Assembly (NCBI GenBank): GCA_963854835.1
Contig: OY978526.1
Span: 29,811,073 to 29,875,072 of the forward strand
Length of the DNA: 64,000 nt
DNA from: Megamerina dolium
Lineage: Eukaryota; Arthropoda; Insecta; Diptera; Megamerinidae
Reading direction: 5' to 3'
In this document: positions 57,983-64,000 of the stretch, one piece after another
Position numbering within the stretch: position 1 is the stretch's first letter
How the letters are laid out: each line of letters starts with the position of its first letter
The notes under the pieces: generated by a model
What the model was told of the DNA's origin: nothing
The model's input: only the letters and a program-made list of their open reading frames with translations
The model's database searches: none
Translations under genes and position numbers: made by a program

Positions 57983-60540
57983 ATACATAAATGATGAGAT
58001 GCATAGCATCGAAATGGTACATTTGTGACCTACGTAGTAGCCTACATTTAATATATTCAATACAATCACCATTGCAACGTTCGCTATTAATCTAAACAAA
58101 AGCCAAGGACACAAATATTCATTTATCTACAATACGTACCAGGGATAGTCTACTTCTTTTTCATTCGTATTGTATTTTTATAGTATGCCTGCGTGTGTGT
58201 GTGTGTGTCTGCACAAAGAACGACCTTAACTGACAGATATAGCAAGGCAGGAAGTCAAGGCAGGTAAAAATTGTTGGCTGTTGGATGGATTTTGTTGTAT
58301 GTAAATATGGCTTTTCCACTTCGTCAAATGACTGTTTGGTATTATCCTTGTAAGCGAATGGTAATAACGAAATGATAATAAAAGCAGCAACAACAAAGAC
58401 GTTTTAATATAAATACACAAATATACTCGTTCTCATGTACATATATCAGCGACAGCCTCAGCAGTGTGATTCAACATTGAATTTGAAAGTGGAAGCGACT
58501 TTGTATTGTGCATACCATACATACATACATAGATAGTAGGTGCTTATGTGCCGCACAATATGTGTAGGTAGGCACATGCTCATACAATACATATGAACTT
58601 GTAAAGCCTTTTCAATCAGTGTAGGATTTATGCTCGCTTTCAATATTGTCTTTCCGTTGTCAGCATCCCTTTTCATCCATACGAACACACGAACACACAG
58701 ACACACACACACACAAACGTAAATATTTCACCCAGTCGGTTGTTGCGACAATCTAAAAAATTATAGCTGCAATTTATAAAGTGTTGTGGTAGGGTGGTTA
58801 TTGTAATGCTCAACAGCTTAAATGCTTTAAATTAAAAGAAGAAAAAAGAAAAATGGTTTCACAAAAACAACAACAACAACAACAAAGTAGCCAACAATAT
58901 ATGGTGTATACTATGTGCATATACGCAGTAGAATGTTTCTCTTTAAATCAACCAAATTCGAGCAAAGAAAAGCCTTGTGAACAATGGAATGATGTGAAAA
59001 ATTTAACGGAAAATTACAATCATAACAACAACAACTATTATGCTTTGCTCCTTCTATCTATCTGTTGATAGCTGAATGCTGGATGTACCGTCATACGTTA
59101 AAAGCGAGAGAGCTGGGTAGGAGGTGGTGAATATGGTATGACGTAGATGGGAATAAATATAAAAAGGACACAGCGATTTGACGAGTTGACAACACTCTTA
59201 ATGTCAAGCGAGGGAATTGCTACAACAACAACAACAATATCAATGAAACAAACAACAACTATGTATGTACACATAAATACATTGAAACGACAATAGTAAG
59301 TACAATAATAGCAGGGAATCGTTTGTGATTTGTATATGAAGTGCAACGATGTTTGATCTAAATTCAAATGCATGATACATGTATCGCTAACAAGCGGATA
59401 AAGAAGGAGACAAATAATACAAATAAAAAATACCAACAATCTTGTATTGCAGTAGAATGAATGAAAACAATAAAACGAAATAAAAGTAGAGAAGCAAATC
59501 TGCTTGAGGATAGAAGGGATATATCATTTTGCATGAGTAATAATTTGAAGTTGAGACCATTTATTAAATACATATATTTGAGTAATTGCATGAAGGCGGC
59601 TGAGAAAGGTATAGAAAAAAATTTCGAACTCTAGTTCCTCTATGGGTTAAATAGCCCTAAAGTTGGGTAAAGTTGTTTCACACCAATTTATTATTGTTTA
59701 ACTATAATATATTGCTTTTAGAGGAATTAAATGTATGTTATGGGGGTCCATTAAATATTCCTTTCAAACATTTCACCCAAATATCCTTACCCCCTGTATG
59801 TATTTCTTCCCTAAATAATTTAGGCTTTTATAAATTTCGTTCCCATCGCATCCAGTAGCTGCCTCTAGAGGAATCAAATTTATGAACGACTTCCATTATG
59901 TTATATCATCAACATATTTCCCCCTAGCTTCACCTCTTATGGAAGCGCCCTACAAAATTGATATTATTTATCATATTCATTACCAGCATTGCACGGTCGC
60001 TTTTAAATGGGGTAAAATATAATATAATATAATATAATATAATATAATCGATTCTATTCATTTTTGCACCAAAATAGTTTTCCAAAACAACCATCTACAT
60101 CTTTTATGGTGCTGTCCATACAAAATTAACCTAAAAATAACTAAAGATCGATAAATGACCGCTAGGGAGGTGAAATGTAAATGACAACTGTAACTTCTAT
60201 TGATTAGACATCTTTAATATGTTCTCCAAACATATTTAACCTCTATCATCACCCCTTAAGAGGGCTGCTTTGCTATAAAATTATGTTACAAAAAGTAATG
60301 GAGCAACATAGACGCTGAGTATTTCCTTAATGAATACACAATTATGTGGTACACCGATGGGCCTGGGTACTGAGGCGAGGCCAAACTGACTAGAACTAAA
60401 TACTCAGAACCCATGGGTAATTACCAAGTATTTTTCAAGCAGAATTTCCTGCCATCGATAGATCTGTGCAATTTCATCTAAATGGAATGTATAAAAAACA
60501 GAAAATAGCCATACTATCGAATAGCCTCGGGGTAGATACT
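57521..60540. other. AT-rich non-coding region with microsatellites
   Basis: A GAT run lies at about 57952-57981, TG near 58193-58208, CAA near 58867-58882 and TATAA pentamers at about 60017-60047. No gene was recognised. Confidence 0.4.
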
Positions 60541-60544
60541 AGAG

Positions 60545-60888
60545 GGTGCTCTAGCTCGGTGCTTAGTCCGTTGGCATTCTGATCTGTAAGTCGATCCCCG
60601 GCTGAAGAATAAATTTCATATCGAAAATATTTTTCTTTAGTGCTCACCAGTTGGCAAGCAATTGGCAATTCTTTTGGCAGTAACAATTTACCATAGAAGA
60701 GCGTTTAAAAAAACTCTGTAACAAATCTCTAAAAAAGTGATGTCACAGGGGTTCTGTCATTCGAAACCGACAAAATAAGTAGCTCCCTTCTAATACTGTC
60801 CAAAATTTAACACGCACAAAAGTGCTGAAAAAGAAGCTCGGCCAAAGAACCTTTTGGGGTTTATAAGTGCCACGTAGTTATTTCTTTT
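60545..60888 (+). repeat. Diverged SINE copy, plus strand
   Basis: The head ggtgctctagctcggtgcttag has a decayed A box and a B box shortened to tcgatcccc. The body is complete to ttataagtgccacgtagttatttctttt. It ends directly against the RNase H remnant that starts at 60889. Confidence 0.75.
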
Positions 60889-61485
60889 TATCGGATAGCT
60901 AAGCTGCTTTTCGAGCAACTTAGCTCATATGAGTTGAACTCCAAGTTAGTATGGGACTGTCTACAGACACTAAGTCAGCTAGGGAAGAACAACAAAATCA
61001 GTCTCTGTTGGGTCCTTGGACACATAGGAACTCAGGGTAATGAACTAGACGCTGAATTCGTCAGAAGAGGAACCCCTACAACAATGATTGGGTCAGAACG
61101 TTATTGTGGTATAGGAATAGGAGTATGGCAAGGAAAGTTAAGAAAACGAGAAAGACAAAAGAGACAGCCACACTTTGTAAGCTATCCAGAGCTAATGACA
61201 ATCCAAACTACTATTGGGCAAGTATAACTGCAATAGATTTGAATTGAGCATTGGTTTATCCAACAACAGATTGAGAATATTAACCGGTCTTTTGACTGGT
61301 CACTGTAGGCTCAAGGGATATTTGAGTAATTTAGTAATAGTATCAAGTCCAATGTACAAATTTTGCATTGAAGAAACCGAGTCGCCAGAGCACATCAGAC
61401 GTAAACACCTGGAATCATATTTGATAAAAGACAAAGGTTTCAACCAATATTCTAGTATTTTTAAAGGTAGTGTGACTGGATGATA
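60889..61485 (+). mobile_element. Non-LTR retrotransposon 3' fragment (RNase H and C-terminus)
   Basis: The plus strand opens at the RNase H Asp-Ser motif (60894-60899, followed by a stop in place of Gln). It continues KLVWDCLQTLSQLGKNNKIS and then LCWVLGHIGTQGNELDAEFV, the conserved WVxGHxGxxGNExAD-type motif with D in place of A. A frameshift near 61215 leads to LRILTGLLTGHCRLKG and a damaged Cys motif (MYKFCIEETESPEHI). The first catalytic region is missing. Same broad type as the relic at 3058. Confidence 0.75.
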
Positions 61486-63126
61486 AATCGTCAGTGGAGC
61501 ATTAAAACTAATAGTCGACCTTTATTAATTTTTCTTCTCTAACATTTTATTCAAACATAAATCTTCTTAGGGAGGCTCCCATGCAAAATTGATGATTCTG
61601 TTATGGCTTTAGAATCTAAAAGGTATGTGGGCTCAAATCTAGAATTTCTTTTTGATCCTTTGGGAAAAAATGCTAGAAATCATGAAATTTTTATGTTCAG
61701 AATTTTGCCTCATACAATTCCAAACGCCTTAATATACGTTGCATGCATACATTGAGGAGGAACAAATTGTGTAATCACATGTAAGCATATTTAAATCAAA
61801 TTAAACGAGTTTAATCAAATTTAAATGCATTTAAATCAATTGAACACGCATTTAAAAGTGTTGTAACTTCAAAATTACACAAATCAAGCATGGAATATAT
61901 TGAACCGTAACACAGAAGCAAATACAGTATTCATCTGGAGCAATATAACATATACATATTATAATTTATATAAAATACAATCAAAAACCAAGGATAGTAT
62001 TAAATTGAGAGTTTTTAAGGTAGTCCAGAAACATTTCAATGGTGCTATGGTGCTCTCAATGGATCCTTTCGAATGAATGGTGAACATCCGAAAGTGTCGC
62101 ATATGCGTCGCCAACTGTTTACGTAAACAAAATTAAATGGCACAGAGATAAGTACTCTCCAAAGAGTTCATGAGATTTACGATTGATACTTATTCAATTA
62201 GAATGCTACCTGAATTATAGCTTTCGAATTTCCGAAAGTAATTACAGAGTTTATGTTTCAACAATATAGCCTTAATGAATGAAAGTTCGAAACTGCATTG
62301 AATGATGAAAATTAAAATTATATTAAAATAAGATTATCGCCACTGGTACATATTGATTGAATTGATGCTGACAGAAACAGTGAGAATACGGACAACAATG
62401 AAGGGCAATATTGTATTTACGGATTTTATGGATAATTGAATGCAATTCCATATACAGCAACAAGGTTATTGACTGCCTGTGTTGTTGTTGGTATTGGCTG
62501 CTGCAGCTGCTACTACTTCTGTTGTATTTTCCAGTTAAAGATAACAGCAAAAACCAGCAACAATATTGTTGCATGTAAATATTTTTGTAATTAAATAAAA
62601 TAAATGACCATACACTGTATGAACGTATACATACTCGTACACATAGGAAGTATGCATTAATAACAACAACGAAATGAGAAAAGTCGAAAGCACTCAAACA
62701 AACAATGCAAATGAGGAAGTTCGTCGTATCTCTTGAAATGTACATGCGTATGTAATAAGCAAAAAAAAAAAAAAAAATAATAAAAAATGAATTTGTGGTA
62801 ATTGCTTCACGTTGACAATGGTAGCAACAAAGTGTCACAATTATTACCAACAATAGTGAAAACAACAAATAACAAACTATTGACATAATCGTACATAGCA
62901 GATATAGTAAGTAGTAGGTGCATACGTACAATATATGCAGTGAATGTGGTCACTACTGAGCATGAACGTTTTGAATGTATGTATAACCTTTCTTGATCCT
63001 TCACTGTGTTCGCTCTTTTCATTAATATCATTTATTTGGCTGTTGTCACATATGTACATACATATACATACATACATACATATACAATGCAAATACTCGT
63101 ATATATGATTATGTGGTTGAGGTTTT
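61486..63126. other. AT-rich non-coding region
   Basis: No gene was recognised. The long minus-strand open stretch at 62323-62931 is Tyr/Ile/Ser-rich low-complexity translation without a domain. Confidence 0.4.
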
Positions 63127-64000
63127 TATACCCTGCATAATGCAATATGCATGGTATATTCATTTCGGTCAGATGTTTGTGTCCACTTGAAGGAATCTCC
63201 GGAGATATAGACATGGATATATATTCGTGATCAGCGTCGATTAAATTTTCGATTTAACGATGTCCGTCCGTCCGTCCGTCCGTCCGTCCGTCCGTCTGTC
63301 TGTCACCTGGCTGGTTCGCACGATAACTTGAGTAAATATTGAGCTATTTCGATGAAATTTGGCATAAGTAATCTATGATCCAAGGGTACGGAGGGGATTG
63401 ATATTGGGCATGATCGGTCCATAACCACGCCCACACCAAGCATTTAAAGCGACTAACCTCGAAATTTTCAAAATCTTTAACTTGCTATAACTCACACAAT
63501 ATACCACTTGGGACAACAATATTTTGCACATAGAGTTATATTATACTACTATATAACCTCACCAAAAGTGGATGAGCCACGCCTACTTTCTAGCGTAGCT
63601 CCCATACAAAGTGTCTGTACTTCCTTTAAATTGAAACTGCTGTAACTTCTACAATCTTCTGTCTAGAATAACCATAATTGACACTTGGATTAACATGGCA
63701 GTGAGAAATAATATGGCAGAAAATCAATGTGCCACGCCCACTCCTTTTTGGGTCTCCCATACAAAGTTGCGGAACTTAAAAAAAATGTTACCGGTTACAA
63801 CTTGCAAACTATTCAGCGTAGAATAACGAGATTTAAGGTGTGGATTAGTATTATATGAGCAACTAGGCTCACAGAAAATGGGCGCACCACGCCCAGTTTT
63901 TATCGTAGCCCCCATACAAATTTTAAATTGAAACAGCTGTAACTTCGGCAATCTTCTGTCTAGAATAACCATAATTGCCACTTAAATTAATATCGTAGTC
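63127..64000 (+). repeat. Long diverged interspersed repeat with (CCGT)n, runs off the window
   Basis: Starts ttataccctgcat and atggtatattcatttcgg, then a CCGT/CTGT tetranucleotide tract (63261-63304). Next comes a stretch common in fly repeats (cgatgaaatttggcataag). From 63540 on, diverged units of about 150-180 bp recur, each with gccacgccca/t, ctcccatacaaag and ctgtaacttc...atcttctgtctagaataaccataattg. No coding. Similar in style to 10503-11180. Confidence 0.6.

Noticed and set aside
62323..62931. 202-codon minus-strand open frame
   Set aside because: Composition is Tyr, Ile, Ser and Cys from AT-rich DNA, with no domain, promoter or splice context.
63261..63304. CRISPR-like array
   Set aside because: It is a simple CCGT tetranucleotide run with no spacers, in a eukaryotic repeat.

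Overview
The window looks like nuclear DNA of a higher fly (Diptera, Schizophora). It is very AT-rich, full of short microsatellites, and has compact exons separated by long introns. The one well-supported gene resembles Drosophila Klp98A closely along its whole length. The transposon mix (several mariner lineages, hAT, PIF/Harbinger-like MITEs, a tRNA-derived SINE, non-LTR fragments with an RNase H domain) would suit a tephritid fruit fly, but that is inference; no species can be named from this sequence alone.

Positions 4114-26671, plus strand: thirteen exons of the kinesin-3 motor Klp98A (KIF16B/SNX23-like). They encode about 1,261 residues: kinesin motor, coiled coils, FHA domain, a long low-complexity tail and a C-terminal PX domain. 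Every exon has an AG acceptor and a GT donor where one is expected, and the reading frame is intact across all junctions. Only the first coding exon, expected to hold about 16 residues, is missing; it probably lies upstream of the window, so intron 1 exceeds 4.1 kb. Intron 2 is about 13.0 kb. Intron 4 (3 kb) holds a cluster of retroelements, and the intron after exon 12 holds a MITE that begins 24 bp past the donor.

Positions 26672-64000: no conserved multi-exon gene was recognised. The only gene-like signal is on the minus strand: a well-spaced TATA box and initiator (start predicted at 43603) followed by a Thr/Ser/Gln-rich open frame at 43223-42876, which may be the first coding exon of an unidentified gene. 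The rest is transposon remnants and simple repeats. They include several Tc1/mariner relics (one with near-perfect terminal inverted repeats), an inverted pair of hAT-like copies at 28.9-29.9 kb and 33.7-35.4 kb, a foldback-type element between them, a hAT-like MITE with its own 8-bp target duplication and a mariner relic inside it, and a long diverged repeat with a (CCGT)n tract running off the right end.

The most useful repeat is a tRNA-derived SINE about 350 bp long, with at least nine full or partial copies. One copy has a 10-bp target-site duplication. No CRISPR array, rRNA gene, true tRNA gene or novel defence-type system was found. The novel-looking material is the repeats and the unusual motor loop and Cys/His motif in the kinesin.
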